Shown: positions 32,535-41,600 of the stretch, piece after piece | Layout of the letters: each line of letters starts with the position of its first letter | How positions within the stretch are numbered: the first letter of the stretch is position 1 | Assembly (NCBI GenBank): GCA_003162425.1 | Contig: PMOK01000266.1 | Span: 1 to 46,930, forward strand | Source of the DNA: Bryobacterales bacterium | Lineage (GTDB): Bacteria > Acidobacteriota > Terriglobia > Bryobacterales > Bryobacteraceae | Length of the DNA: 46,930 nucleotides | Reading direction: 5' to 3' | Program-made: the position numbers and the translations under genes | The notes under the pieces: generated by a model | Seen by the model: only the letters and a program-made list of their open reading frames with translations | Database searches by the model: none | What the model was told of the DNA's origin: nothing

Positions 32535-33736
32535 GGTCCCTTGGCTCCCGATTCAGGTTTGTCCGCGGCTACGGGCATTACGTGAGCGCCAGGGTATAAC
32601 AGCAGTTGTCCATCGGTGACCACCGTCTCTCCCGCCGCAACGCCCTTTTCCAGGACGATTCTCTTCTCCATTGTCCGGCCCACCGTCACCACTCGAAGCT
32701 CCACGCCCTTATCCGCTTTGACGACGTAGACGAACTGCCCTTGCTGACCGGCTTGCACCGCCTCCGCAGGCACTAGCGTGACATTCTTCAGCGTGTCGAG
32801 AGTGAGCGCTACGTTGACCAACTGCCCCGGCCACAAAATGCGTTCCTGGTTATCGAAGGTGGCCTTTAGGCGAATGGTTCCGGTGGTGTTGTCAACGGTG
32901 TTGTCGATAACTGAGAGAAACCCGCGCGCGGTCTTGTGCACGTCCTCCTGCAAGGAAACCTGGACGGGAAGCTTGCGGTCGCCGCTGTTCTTGCGAATAT
33001 CGCCCAGGAATTGTTCCGGTACACCAAAACTGACGAAAATCGGCTCAATCTGATTGATGACCACGAGTGCCACATCACTGACTTTCACCAGATTGCCTAC
33101 ATGCACTAGCAGGTTCCCCGCGCGTCCGGAAATGGGCGAGCGAATCTGGCAATAGCTGAGATCGAGCTTGGCTTTTTCCACGGCCGCAAGGTCTGTGTCC
33201 ACGCTTGCGCGACTGCTTTCGATAGCCGCCTGGTCGGCGCGGGCGGACTGCTTAAGGCTGTCCAGATTGGTCTGCATCTGCTCGCTCTGTTCGCGCGAGG
33301 TGACACCCTCTTTGCGCAGCGAATCGTAGCGGGCAGCCAGGACCTCGGCATTCTTCAACTGGGCGTTGTCTTTGCCCAGATTCGCTTCAGCCTGCTGCAG
33401 TTGCGCGCGGTCCTTGGCGGTAGCGGCTTCGGCCTGACGCAGCGCGTCCTGGTAGGGACGGGAATCGATCTCGATCAGCAGATCGCCCTTTTGGACGTTG
33501 CCCCCTTCCACGAAATGTACAGCCGTCAACTCGCCCGCGATTTGCGATTTGATCTGCACCGTCGCGGAGGGTTCAACGCCGCCGAAGGCGTGAATCTCCT
33601 CGGGAATAGATTCTTCGGTGGCCACCGCCACAGTGACTGGCACAGGCGGAGGCGGTCCCGCGGATTTCGCTTCCCGCGAGCGGCAGGCGCTGAGTAGTAG
33701 CGCAAAGAAAACGGCAATGAGTAGGATGAGTCGCAA
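32531..33736 (-). CDS. RND efflux adaptor (membrane fusion lipoprotein)
   Basis: A 401-residue periplasmic adaptor. Lipoprotein signal MRLILLIAVFFALLLSAC with lipobox LLSAC, a barrel/lipoyl part (AGELTAVHFVEGGNVQKGDLLIEIDSRPY), a long coiled-coil hairpin (about residues 95-190), the returning lipoyl half (QIRSPISGRAGNLLVHVGNLVKV) and C-terminal beta-barrel domains. It starts at a TTG with AGGT 8 bases upstream. Upstream there is no local regulator, and only 188 bases precede the YfhO gene on the same strand. The adaptor and pump form the two-gene operon of this system. Confidence 0.93.
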   Translation of the reverse strand: MRLILLIAVFFALLLSACRSREAKSAGPPPPVPVTVAVATEESIPEEIHAFGGVEPSATVQIKSQIAGELTAVHFVEGGNVQKGDLLIEIDSRPYQDALRQAEAATAKDRAQLQQAEANLGKDNAQLKNAEVLAARYDSLRKEGVTSREQSEQMQTNLDSLKQSARADQAAIESSRASVDTDLAAVEKAKLDLSYCQIRSPISGRAGNLLVHVGNLVKVSDVALVVINQIEPIFVSFGVPEQFLGDIRKNSGDRKLPVQVSLQEDVHKTARGFLSVIDNTVDNTTGTIRLKATFDNQERILWPGQLVNVALTLDTLKNVTLVPAEAVQAGQQGQFVYVVKADKGVELRVVTVGRTMEKRIVLEKGVAAGETVVTDGQLLLYPGAHVMPVAADKPESGAKGP

Positions 33737-33866
33737 TGATTGACCTGATCCCAGTTCGATGAGACTCGGCTAGGAGATGATTCTATTTTGCCACACGCAG
33801 CGCAGCGCAAAAGAACCGAGGCATGCGGGTGTTGTGTCACTAGAGTTCCCGGGAAGAATTCACAAA

Positions 33867-33974
33867 GTGGGGCGGACCCCCTGGTCCGCGGCCGACGCCC
33901 GTCGGCCTTTCGTTTGTTAATCGATCACACAGCCGGACCAGGGGGTCCGGCGCGGACGTGGGCGTCCGCCCCAC
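33867..33974. repeat. Long inverted repeat of the GTGGGGCGGACCCCC family
   Basis: GTGGGGCGGACCCCCTGGTC (33867-33886 and on) faces GGACCAGGGGGTCC and GGACGTGGGCGTCCGCCCCAC at the other end (33934-33974). The whole folds to a double hairpin with GTGGGGC/GCCCCAC ends. It holds the stop of the YfhO gene and codes for its last residues. Confidence 0.9.
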
Positions 33975-36153
33975 GGCGATAGAACTGTAAAGCCGCACAG
34001 AGCAGCATTCCAACCGCAGCCAGGGCCATGCCGATGAACACGCTGGTGGGTCGGTAAAGCATGATCACTTCGTGGTCTCCCCTCTCCACAATTACGCCTC
34101 GGAGGAGATTATAGGCGCGATAAATCTGCGCGGGTTTTCCGTCCACAGTTGCGTTCCAGCCCGGAAACCAGGCGTCCGCTAGAACCACCATCCCGCGACA
34201 CGGGGAGTTGACTCGGAGAACCACGGAGGTCGGCCGGTAGCGCGGGATGTCAACATCCCCTCCCTCGCATGTTTCGAGAGCCGGCACCGAGCCCTCCAAG
34301 ATAACTGTCCGCCGCAAGTCAGTGGCACTGTTAACGACAGCCGCGATCACGGCGCGATCATCTGCCGCGCTAACGGCCGCATGCACGATCCTCGCCCGGG
34401 GGAAGGCGCTGGGATCTATAAAGACCCGTAACCCGCTCTTTCCCTCAAACGCCGAGATTTGCTCGGGCCTCTTCGGATTGCGTCCGATAAAGTATTTCGT
34501 CGCGAGCAACATCGGGAAGCGCGCTTCGCCTTGTATGTCCACAAACGGCTTCAGGCCGGCGGCTAAAGATCCCCGGAGCTCGTCAACACCGTACCAATCG
34601 CCGAAGTCGAAAGTGATCTCCTTATCGTCCACGTCCACCCGCGGCAGATCCTGTCGCTGCTTCAAGAAGGACGCGATGTCGTCCAGCCGATGCAGCTCGC
34701 CGGCTTTTTGTATCGGTTGCTGAGCGTAATTGGTGACCTGGTTTAGCTCAAACAGGAGCAAGAAAATCACCAGCAGGCTGGCAGTGCGGCTGCTGAGCCG
34801 CGATTTGCTCCAGGCCAGCAGAATTCCAGAGAGTAATAGTGCTACGAACGCAGCTTCCGCCAGGAACGTGTAAGCGTCGGTGGTAGGCGGACGCAAATTG
34901 ACGAGTACGATCAGCGATGCGTACAAAAACAGCCCGGCGAGCGAGAGAACGCGGATAGCGATCCGAAGTGACTGCGGGCTTACCTCCGAGGACCGAAGCG
35001 AGTCCAGCCCGTACGCAGCCAGCACCACGACTCCCAAATGGAAAATAGCGATTGCGACATCCGGCGAACGAGCCTTGTCGAGAGTCGGGATTAGCGCGTA
35101 AAGGACGCCATGGAAGAGACTGCGTCCCCCCAAAGCAAAGAGCAGACCAGCCAGGGCGATTGCAGTAAGTAGCCGCACCGTTCTTTCCTGCCATTTCGCC
35201 GCCGCGCCCAGCAGCGCAAGGGTGACCGCAACCAGCCCGATAAAAGCCGGCCGTTGCGAACCTGGGATCACAATGTCCAGGATCGCCAGCGGGTGGAGCG
35301 AAAACTGATTGTGCACGCTGTAGGGCACGGTCTCGTCCCAGGTAACTGGAGACGGTGCATTCACCCAGCGCAAAGACAGTTTTCCCAGCTCTTGGGCAGG
35401 AATGATCTGCGCCGCGGCGATCAGCACGAAGCAACCTGCGAATGCGGCTGTCGCAACCAACTTCCGCGCCGGCGCGCTACGGGACGCCGTGAAGTAGTAG
35501 ATCCAAAGACCGGTCATCAACACACCGAAGAATAGAGGAACATTGTGATGCCCACCGAGAAAAGAAGCACCCAGCAATGCGCCTGAAGCGGCTGCATTCG
35601 CCACCGTGTTCTCCGAACGCAGGACGCGCAGAAAGAACATAAGAATTAGGGGCAGAAGCAGTGCGCTCATCATTTTTTGCGGCCAATGGATGGACCCCAT
35701 GAATCCGCCCAAACCGAAAGCGCATCCAGCCAACACCGAGGCCATGGGCGACAGCCGAAGATCACGGCACAACATGTAGCCGAAAAGTACGGCAAGGAAT
35801 TGGATGAGCACCCAATACCAGTTGAGGGAAACAAACTGGACGAAACCATTCTCCAAAGGCATGGAGAAGAGAATCCAGTTGAGAGGATTCAATGTGCCCG
35901 GCTGCACTTGGCCAACCAGCGGCACTCCAGCTTGCTGGTGTGTGTCCCACAATGGGAAATGCCCGGTGTGCCACTGGGCCGCTTGAACCTGGAGCCACGG
36001 GGCCACCTGGTTGATGTTGTCTCCCTCGTCGAGCCAGGTGTATTGCGTAGTCAGTACGAGCTTCCACGAAAACGCCACCGTGATCGAGAACAGCAACACG
36101 GGAATCCAAAGGTTTCTGGCGAGTCGGGACACAGAAGGGCGATTATAGCCCAC
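33925..36153 (-). CDS. YfhO-type membrane protein
   Basis: A 742-residue protein with about twelve hydrophobic segments in the first two-thirds and a soluble C-terminal domain. The C-terminal domain has WFPGWNATVDGKPAQIYRAYNLLRGVIVERGDHEVIMLYRPTSV, the hallmark of the YfhO family, a GT-C-like group needed for glycosylation of lipoteichoic acid or other cell-surface polymers. Like others, it starts with a cytoplasmic tail and a W-L-D-E-G-D-N-I-N-Q-V motif in the first outer loop. The start is GTG at 36153; a GTG at 36132 is possible. The last residues RGADAHVRAGPPGPAV come from the repeat at 33867. It is divergent from the beta-helix gene with 42 bases between. Confidence 0.85.
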   Translation of the reverse strand: MGYNRPSVSRLARNLWIPVLLFSITVAFSWKLVLTTQYTWLDEGDNINQVAPWLQVQAAQWHTGHFPLWDTHQQAGVPLVGQVQPGTLNPLNWILFSMPLENGFVQFVSLNWYWVLIQFLAVLFGYMLCRDLRLSPMASVLAGCAFGLGGFMGSIHWPQKMMSALLLPLILMFFLRVLRSENTVANAAASGALLGASFLGGHHNVPLFFGVLMTGLWIYYFTASRSAPARKLVATAAFAGCFVLIAAAQIIPAQELGKLSLRWVNAPSPVTWDETVPYSVHNQFSLHPLAILDIVIPGSQRPAFIGLVAVTLALLGAAAKWQERTVRLLTAIALAGLLFALGGRSLFHGVLYALIPTLDKARSPDVAIAIFHLGVVVLAAYGLDSLRSSEVSPQSLRIAIRVLSLAGLFLYASLIVLVNLRPPTTDAYTFLAEAAFVALLLSGILLAWSKSRLSSRTASLLVIFLLLFELNQVTNYAQQPIQKAGELHRLDDIASFLKQRQDLPRVDVDDKEITFDFGDWYGVDELRGSLAAGLKPFVDIQGEARFPMLLATKYFIGRNPKRPEQISAFEGKSGLRVFIDPSAFPRARIVHAAVSAADDRAVIAAVVNSATDLRRTVILEGSVPALETCEGGDVDIPRYRPTSVVLRVNSPCRGMVVLADAWFPGWNATVDGKPAQIYRAYNLLRGVIVERGDHEVIMLYRPTSVFIGMALAAVGMLLCAALQFYRRGADAHVRAGPPGPAV

Positions 36154-36195
36154 GGGAACACCGGTCAGGTGAGTTAGAATCGAATCTGGACGCTG

Positions 36196-37449
36196 GTGCT
36201 ACTCCGTTCACCAAGTTGGCTTCTCTTGCTTTCCCTTGCGGCATTCTCTGTGTTGTCCGCGCAGCCGGAGAGGATCGTAGTCGATAGCGTTGCCGATCTT
36301 CAAGCCTGCGTGGATCGGCCGGCCGGCTCGCCGCTGGTCTGTGCATTGCGCAGTTCGCCGTCGCCCTACGCCGTCTCCGGCGCTATTTTGACCATCCGCC
36401 GCTCTGACACCACTATTGAAGGAGCGGTTGAGCCTGGTCAAGATCCACCCACGTTGAAACGCATGGATCCCGAGCTGAAGAAAATGATCCTGGTTCATAA
36501 GTTTGCTTCCAACGTCACCATAAGGAATCTGCAAATTAACGGTAATAGCTCGCTCGTCCCTGGGAACGGAATCCAAGACCTATCGGTGGAGGGAAGTAAT
36601 GTCACGGTGGCCGATAACTATTTCGGCGATTCGGCTTCTCTCAGTATGTTCTTCAATGGACCGCACTTTGTGCTCCGCCACAACACCTTCGGCAAACTGA
36701 TGGCAGGTGGAGTCGTTCATGCGGCGAATGGAGTGCGGCCCAGCCGAACCGCCATCCTGTGTTGGGGACCAAACGCCACTCAGTTCATAATCGAATCCAA
36801 CAGCGTTTCGGATTACAACGGCGCCATTAACGTCAACGATGTCCCCAACGGAACGGATCCCGCTCAAGCCAGCGTCATCTCGAACAACACCTTCTACCAC
36901 AACTCGAGCTGTGTTCCCAATTGCGGTGGCGGCCAGGTCTACGTGTCCGGAAAAAGCACAAATGTCAAGATTACCAACAACACCTTCAACGGCGGATGGG
37001 CCGAAGCCTCCCGGAACCGGGACACGCTGCACAATTATGGCATCGAGGTGGACAAAGCGTCCTATGTTTACATCGGCTCGAATCAGATCTTCAACCATTC
37101 GATCTCCGGCATGTGGATAGGTAACGGCGCTAATCACATCACAATCGAGAATGACACCGTCTACAACAATGGACTGAACGGTGTGCAGATAGCCGGTAAC
37201 GGCCGTCTGGCGCCGGTGACAGCCGTATCAATCCTAGGGCTGACGTCCCATCACAACGATCAACAACGGAGCACCGGGGCTCCTTACCCCACCTTGCCGC
37301 GATTCTTTGGCGTCATGATCCAGGATGGCGGCGCGGGCAGGGATGTCTGCATCCAGACCGACAGCAATCTGGCTACGAATGCCAGGGGGCCCGTTTATTC
37401 GGATGGCAGCTACTCGCGCGGGGAGGCCTGCCCGCGTCCTTACAACTAG
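36196..37449 (+). CDS. Secreted right-handed beta-helix protein
   Basis: A 417-residue exported protein. A signal peptide (LLRSPSWLLLLSLAAFSVLSA) precedes a pectate-lyase-like beta-helix. Repeated Asn-rich ladders are NVTIRNLQINGNS, NVTVADNYFG, NATQFIIESNSVS, QASVISNNTF, NVKITNNTFNGG, YVYIGSNQIF and HITIENDTVYNNGLNG. They match the NosD/polygalacturonase-type Parallel beta-helix repeat (PF13229-like). Catalytic residues of a lyase or hydrolase are not obvious, so it might be a carbohydrate-binding or surface protein. The start is a GTG. It is convergent with the GT-C protein, the two stops lying 1 base apart. Confidence 0.85.
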   Translation: MLLRSPSWLLLLSLAAFSVLSAQPERIVVDSVADLQACVDRPAGSPLVCALRSSPSPYAVSGAILTIRRSDTTIEGAVEPGQDPPTLKRMDPELKKMILVHKFASNVTIRNLQINGNSSLVPGNGIQDLSVEGSNVTVADNYFGDSASLSMFFNGPHFVLRHNTFGKLMAGGVVHAANGVRPSRTAILCWGPNATQFIIESNSVSDYNGAINVNDVPNGTDPAQASVISNNTFYHNSSCVPNCGGGQVYVSGKSTNVKITNNTFNGGWAEASRNRDTLHNYGIEVDKASYVYIGSNQIFNHSISGMWIGNGANHITIENDTVYNNGLNGVQIAGNGRLAPVTAVSILGLTSHHNDQQRSTGAPYPTLPRFFGVMIQDGGAGRDVCIQTDSNLATNARGPVYSDGSYSRGEACPRPYN

Positions 37450-37450
37450 C

Positions 37451-39334
37451 CTATTGCGGCTTGTCCACCACTTCGATGGTCCGAACCGCCAATCCAAGGT
37501 CGCGCTGATCCGCGCCGACGCGCACCGTTCGATCCACATGAACCACCACCTCGATTTCTTTCTTGTCTGGTGCTGCGTGGACGGGAGCGGTAATAACAAC
37601 CGCCTGATTGCAGTCGCGAATCGTCAAACGCGGGCCTGTCTCGCCGTCTACGGTCACCCACGCGAACAGGGGCTGCGCTGCAACTTGAACGGGCGCGCAT
37701 GACGCTTCCACGCGAACTTCGCCTTCGCCGGTCTTAGGTGTGCCCAAGCGAATCGAAGCCTCTTTGGGCATCCACCGGAAGTCTCCCTCTGAGCCATACC
37801 AGGATGGTCCTAGAAGCGATTCTACGAGCGGATGACCAACCTCGATCCGTCGCGGAGTGGCTCCTTCAATAGCAGTCGCCTTAAAGACGTTCGTGATATC
37901 GCGCAGGCGACCGTCCTCCACGGCGAAAACCAGCGCCCTTTGCTGGGACAACGCAACACGTTCTTCGCTTTCGGGTAGAGTGTAATCCGCAATATTGCCG
38001 AGCTCCGGGTAAGGAGTCATTTTGCGGGCGCTCTCGGGAGTAAGATAAACATCGGTCGCTCCAATCAACCGAAACGGATGATTGTAAACTCCCAGCCAGA
38101 ATACCGGTTCGCTCACCCCATCCAGGAGAATTATCTTTCCCGGATCTCGCTCATGGACGCTCTGAACCCCCAATACCAGCCGCTTCAAGGGGACGCTGCG
38201 CGCCCAAAGCTCCTGGGATGCTCTCCGAGCAGTCGGGATTTGAAAAGCGAGATAAACGCCAATCAGCCCGAAGGTGGCAACCCGAGCGAAAGCGCCGCTC
38301 CTCAAACTGACCGTCGCTGCCCACGCTCCAAGTAGAGCGAGCCCGATAGCTGGCACCATCACGTAGTAGTCAGTGATGTGACTGTGAATGGCGAGGAAGG
38401 GTGCTAGCGCGATAAGAAACCAACCCAGGCAAAAGACTGGAATCCGATCACCGCGCAGCGCTCTCCACACAGCGAATCCCAAGACGGCTAGTGTAAGAAG
38501 CAGCGTGGCCGCGAGTGCGATAGGCCGGACCCATGAGAAATATTCGGCAGCGGCGCTCGGCCCTAATGCAACTCCCCAGTAGCTCGCCAATGTTCCCAGC
38601 GTGGAGAGGCCTGCGCTCAGCGCGTAGAACGCCTCATTTTTTGGCTTGATTTTCACGGCGAAGAAGACGATCGTGAAGGCCGCTGATGGGATCAACAGCA
38701 ATACGGTTTGACGTATCAGCTTACGCGCGAAGCAGGCGACATAAAGGATCGCAATAAACGGATAAACTACATTGATTTCCAGAATACCGAAGCCGAACAA
38801 GAAAATGACCCATTGCAGAACGTTAAAGCGCCGCTCATTTTTTTCCACGTAGCGGATCAGAGCATAAAACGCCAGTAAGAAGACGCCACTGCAGAGTATT
38901 TCGTTATACGCGCAGGTCCAAGTCAAGGGCATCGCCAGTGCGCTGTTCGCAACCCAAAGAATCGGCGCAACGAAGGCAGCCACCAACGACCGGCACAGTC
39001 GCTTAGCCACCACCGCCAACAGTGCAATAACAGCCAATTGCGTAACATACACGGCAATCCGGTAGGGCAGCGCATGGATGCCAAACAACCAAGAGAAGCC
39101 CATGAAAAAGGCTCTCTCACTGAAAGGTCGAATGCTTCCTCCAGCCAGTGGGGCAAACATCGCATACCAAAACTGTGACCAATTGTGTACGTGACTCCGC
39201 AGCCCCAGCCAGGCGAAGTCATCCGCCTGGAACCACGCGCGGAGCGTGTATTTATACAGAATCGTGCAGAAGAGCATCCCACTGAACGCCGCTATCCAGA
39301 TGCCCAGGGCATACCGCTTCGTCGATTTGTTCAT
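37451..39334 (-). CDS. GT-C-like multi-pass membrane protein
   Basis: A 627-residue protein from the ATG at 39334, with about ten hydrophobic segments up to residue 400 and a soluble C-terminal domain (about 410-627). The first outer loop ends with AWFQADDFAWLG; the DDF acidic pair is a mark of GT-C fold glycosyltransferases and of related dolichyl-phosphate-sugar type proteins. The C-terminal part has no motif I recognise. The open frame upstream (to 39403) is the palindrome cluster, so the ATG at 39334 is the better start. It and YfhO may act on surface sugars, inferred from family and proximity. Confidence 0.7.
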   Translation of the reverse strand: MNKSTKRYALGIWIAAFSGMLFCTILYKYTLRAWFQADDFAWLGLRSHVHNWSQFWYAMFAPLAGGSIRPFSERAFFMGFSWLFGIHALPYRIAVYVTQLAVIALLAVVAKRLCRSLVAAFVAPILWVANSALAMPLTWTCAYNEILCSGVFLLAFYALIRYVEKNERRFNVLQWVIFLFGFGILEINVVYPFIAILYVACFARKLIRQTVLLLIPSAAFTIVFFAVKIKPKNEAFYALSAGLSTLGTLASYWGVALGPSAAAEYFSWVRPIALAATLLLTLAVLGFAVWRALRGDRIPVFCLGWFLIALAPFLAIHSHITDYYVMVPAIGLALLGAWAATVSLRSGAFARVATFGLIGVYLAFQIPTARRASQELWARSVPLKRLVLGVQSVHERDPGKIILLDGVSEPVFWLGVYNHPFRLIGATDVYLTPESARKMTPYPELGNIADYTLPESEERVALSQQRALVFAVEDGRLRDITNVFKATAIEGATPRRIEVGHPLVESLLGPSWYGSEGDFRWMPKEASIRLGTPKTGEGEVRVEASCAPVQVAAQPLFAWVTVDGETGPRLTIRDCNQAVVITAPVHAAPDKKEIEVVVHVDRTVRVGADQRDLGLAVRTIEVVDKPQ

Positions 39335-39350
39335 CGTGGTCAATGCGAAT

Positions 39351-39452
39351 TGTAGCGCACGCACTCGTGCGTGCCGTGTTCGCACTCCTGCGAACACATT
39401 CAAGGTCGTTCACACGATTGTGAACGCGGCACGCAGGAATGCGTGCGCTACA
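39351..39452. repeat. Four-hairpin palindrome cluster, TGTAGCGCACGC type
   Basis: Successive stem-loops GCACGCACTCGTGCGTGC (39357-39374), GTGTTCGCA-CTCC-TGCGAACAC (39376-39397), GTTCACACGATTGTGAAC (39408-39425) and GCACGCAGGAATGCGTGC (39429-39446). The ends are TGTAGCGC and GCGCTACA in inverted orientation. The cluster fills the divergent gap between the GT-C gene and the adenosine kinase. It shares units with 22286-22380. Confidence 0.92.
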
Positions 39453-39459
39453 TTAGAAC

Positions 39460-39942
39460 ATGGACCTGCATGCGATTCGGCTGGAAGTGCCTTCGGATGG
39501 AAACATCATTGTCGGGCACAGCCATTTCATCAAAACCGTCGAGGACATTTATGAAGCCATCGTCAATACGGTGCCGCAGATGAAATTCGGCATCGCATTC
39601 AATGAAGCCTCGGGAGCCTGTCTCACGCGCGTGGACGGCAACGATGATGAGCTGAAAGCCATCGCCACCAGAAACGCGTCCGCGATCGCCGCTGGGCACC
39701 TGTTCGTGGTCGCACTGCGTAGCGGGTTTCCGATCAACATCAAGAACCGCATTCTCGAAACGCCCGAGGTTTGCACCATTTTTTGCGCGACAGCCAATCC
39801 GGTGGAGGTGATCGTCGCGCAAACAGAGCAAGGCAGAGGAGTGCTCGGCGTAATCGACGGCTCGTCTCCCAAAGGCGTCGAGACGGAGTCCGATGTCGAA
39901 TGGCGCCACGGTTTTCTGCGCAAGATCGGGTACAAGCGGTGA
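39460..39942 (+). CDS. Adenosine-specific kinase (DUF355)
   Basis: A 160-residue protein of the DUF355 family, whose archaeal member is reported as an adenosine-specific kinase. Family marks are IRLEVPSDGNIIVGHSHFIKTVEDIYEA, PQMKFGIAFNEASGACLTRVDGND, INIKNRILETPEVCTIFCATANPVEVIVA and GRGVLGVIDGSSPKGVE. The length is standard. The start lies a few bases after the palindrome cluster, with no strong ribosome binding site, so its promoter may lie within the repeats. It overlaps the following TPR gene by 4 bases (GTGA). Confidence 0.9.
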   Translation: MDLHAIRLEVPSDGNIIVGHSHFIKTVEDIYEAIVNTVPQMKFGIAFNEASGACLTRVDGNDDELKAIATRNASAIAAGHLFVVALRSGFPINIKNRILETPEVCTIFCATANPVEVIVAQTEQGRGVLGVIDGSSPKGVETESDVEWRHGFLRKIGYKR

Positions 39943-41600
39943 CTCGTCTCCTCACATTTGCGCTGCTATCAGCCGGCGGCATCTCAGCAGCCACCTGTCA
40001 CAAGGATCACATCGCTCGCGATTACAAAATGACGGAGATGCCTGCGCCGCCGCGCATCACCGGAATCGGCGACAGCCATCTGGAGATCACCACCAAATCC
40101 GAAAAGGCGCAAGCCTACTTCGATCAAGGCTTCAACCTACTTCATTGCTTCTGGGATTTCGAGGCCTACCGCGCTTTCAAGGAAGCCGCGCGCTTAGATC
40201 CGAACGCGGCCATGGCTTACTGGGGGATCGCGGAGGCCGTCGCGAATTATCCGGCCATGGAGGACATCAAGAAGGCTGCGCTAGAAAAAGCCCAGGCTCT
40301 GATGGAAAAAGCTTCCGATCACGAACAGTTTTACATGCGCGCGCAGCAGCTCCAGCAGGATGAAGACGACGGTCCCGCGGATTATCGCGCCGAAATGGAA
40401 GCGCTCATCGACAAGTATCCGGATGATAGCGACGCGAAACTGATCTTGGCCATCCATCTAGGTTACGACTACGCAAAGAAGGACGGCCGGCCGGAGAAGG
40501 ACGCCATCTATGCACGGATGCTGGTGCAGGATGTGCTGGCCGGGCATCCGAACAACGCTGCCGCGCATCATTACCGGATCCATATTCTCGAAGCCAGCAC
40601 TCATCCTCAGGACGCGCTAACGGACGCTGACGCTCTGGCTAAACTCGCGCCAGGCTCAGGCCACATGGCACACATGCCCGGTCATATTTACTACCGCCTG
40701 GGCGATTACGATCGTGCGCGGCAATCGTTTCTGGGTTCCATGAAGGTGGATTCCGACTACATGCAACGTGAAAAAGTGAGCACGCTGGATGATTGGAACT
40801 ACGCGCACAATCTGAGCTATCTGATCGCGAGCGATGCCGAGTCGGGCCGTCTGAAAGAGGCGCTCGATATGGCGGCGAGGCTCGAAAAACTGCCGGCCAA
40901 TCCGTTTCTGGCGAAAGGAACGGCGATCCACGCGCTCACGGTGGGAGGCACAACGGCGCGGCTGAACATTCGCTACGGAAACTGGCAGGCCGTGCTCGAC
41001 CATCCCATTGATCTCGGCTTCACTCCCGAAGACGCCGGACCGGCCGCCGTGGCTTATCGCGATGGAATTCTGGCATACGCGAAAGGCATGCTGGCGTTGT
41101 CGCGTAAAGATCTGGACAGCGCGTCACGCGAATCCGACGCACTGGATGCGATCTCTTGGCGCCTGCACGCCGAGGGCGGAATGGAGCACGACCCTGAGCA
41201 TCTTCTAAATCTGCTCGAGATGCTTTCGCTCGATCTGCGCGGTAACCTGCGAAGCGCCCAAGGGAAATCCGAAGAGGCGATAGCCTTGCTCGAGAAAGCC
41301 GTGGACAAGGAAAAAGACGTCGGCTACGGCGAACCGCCGCAATATGGAAGGCCAGAACTCGAGAGCCTGGGATTCGCGTATGTCAGGGCAGGGAAGTGGG
41401 CGGAGGCTCGAAAGGCATTCCAGGATGAAATGGTCACGCGGCCGGCCAGTGGGCACGCGCTGTACGGGATCGCGCAGTCCTACGAACTGGCAGGCGACAA
41501 AAAAAGCGCGGCTCATGCGTACACGGAATTCGTGACCGCCTGGAAAAACGCCGATCCGGATCTGCCTATGATGGAACATGCCAAATCCGCGAGTCGTTAA
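39939..41600 (+). CDS. Exported TPR-repeat protein
   Basis: A 553-residue protein from a GTG that overlaps the kinase stop. A signal peptide (MTRLLTFALLSAGGISA) is followed by a Cys, so it may be secreted or, less likely, lipid-modified. TPR-type helices include AYFDQGFNLLHCFWDFEAYRAFKEAARLDPNAAMAYWGIAEA, AAAHHYRIHILEAST, YRLGDYDRARQSF, and ELAGDKKSAAHAYTEFVTAW at the end. The conserved HHYRIHILEASTHPQDAL and HMPGHIYYRLGDYDRA stretches suggest a family, but I cannot name it. It overlaps the MaoC gene by 23 bases, so the three genes 39460-42030 probably form one operon. Confidence 0.8.
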   Translation: MTRLLTFALLSAGGISAATCHKDHIARDYKMTEMPAPPRITGIGDSHLEITTKSEKAQAYFDQGFNLLHCFWDFEAYRAFKEAARLDPNAAMAYWGIAEAVANYPAMEDIKKAALEKAQALMEKASDHEQFYMRAQQLQQDEDDGPADYRAEMEALIDKYPDDSDAKLILAIHLGYDYAKKDGRPEKDAIYARMLVQDVLAGHPNNAAAHHYRIHILEASTHPQDALTDADALAKLAPGSGHMAHMPGHIYYRLGDYDRARQSFLGSMKVDSDYMQREKVSTLDDWNYAHNLSYLIASDAESGRLKEALDMAARLEKLPANPFLAKGTAIHALTVGGTTARLNIRYGNWQAVLDHPIDLGFTPEDAGPAAVAYRDGILAYAKGMLALSRKDLDSASRESDALDAISWRLHAEGGMEHDPEHLLNLLEMLSLDLRGNLRSAQGKSEEAIALLEKAVDKEKDVGYGEPPQYGRPELESLGFAYVRAGKWAEARKAFQDEMVTRPASGHALYGIAQSYELAGDKKSAAHAYTEFVTAWKNADPDLPMMEHAKSASR

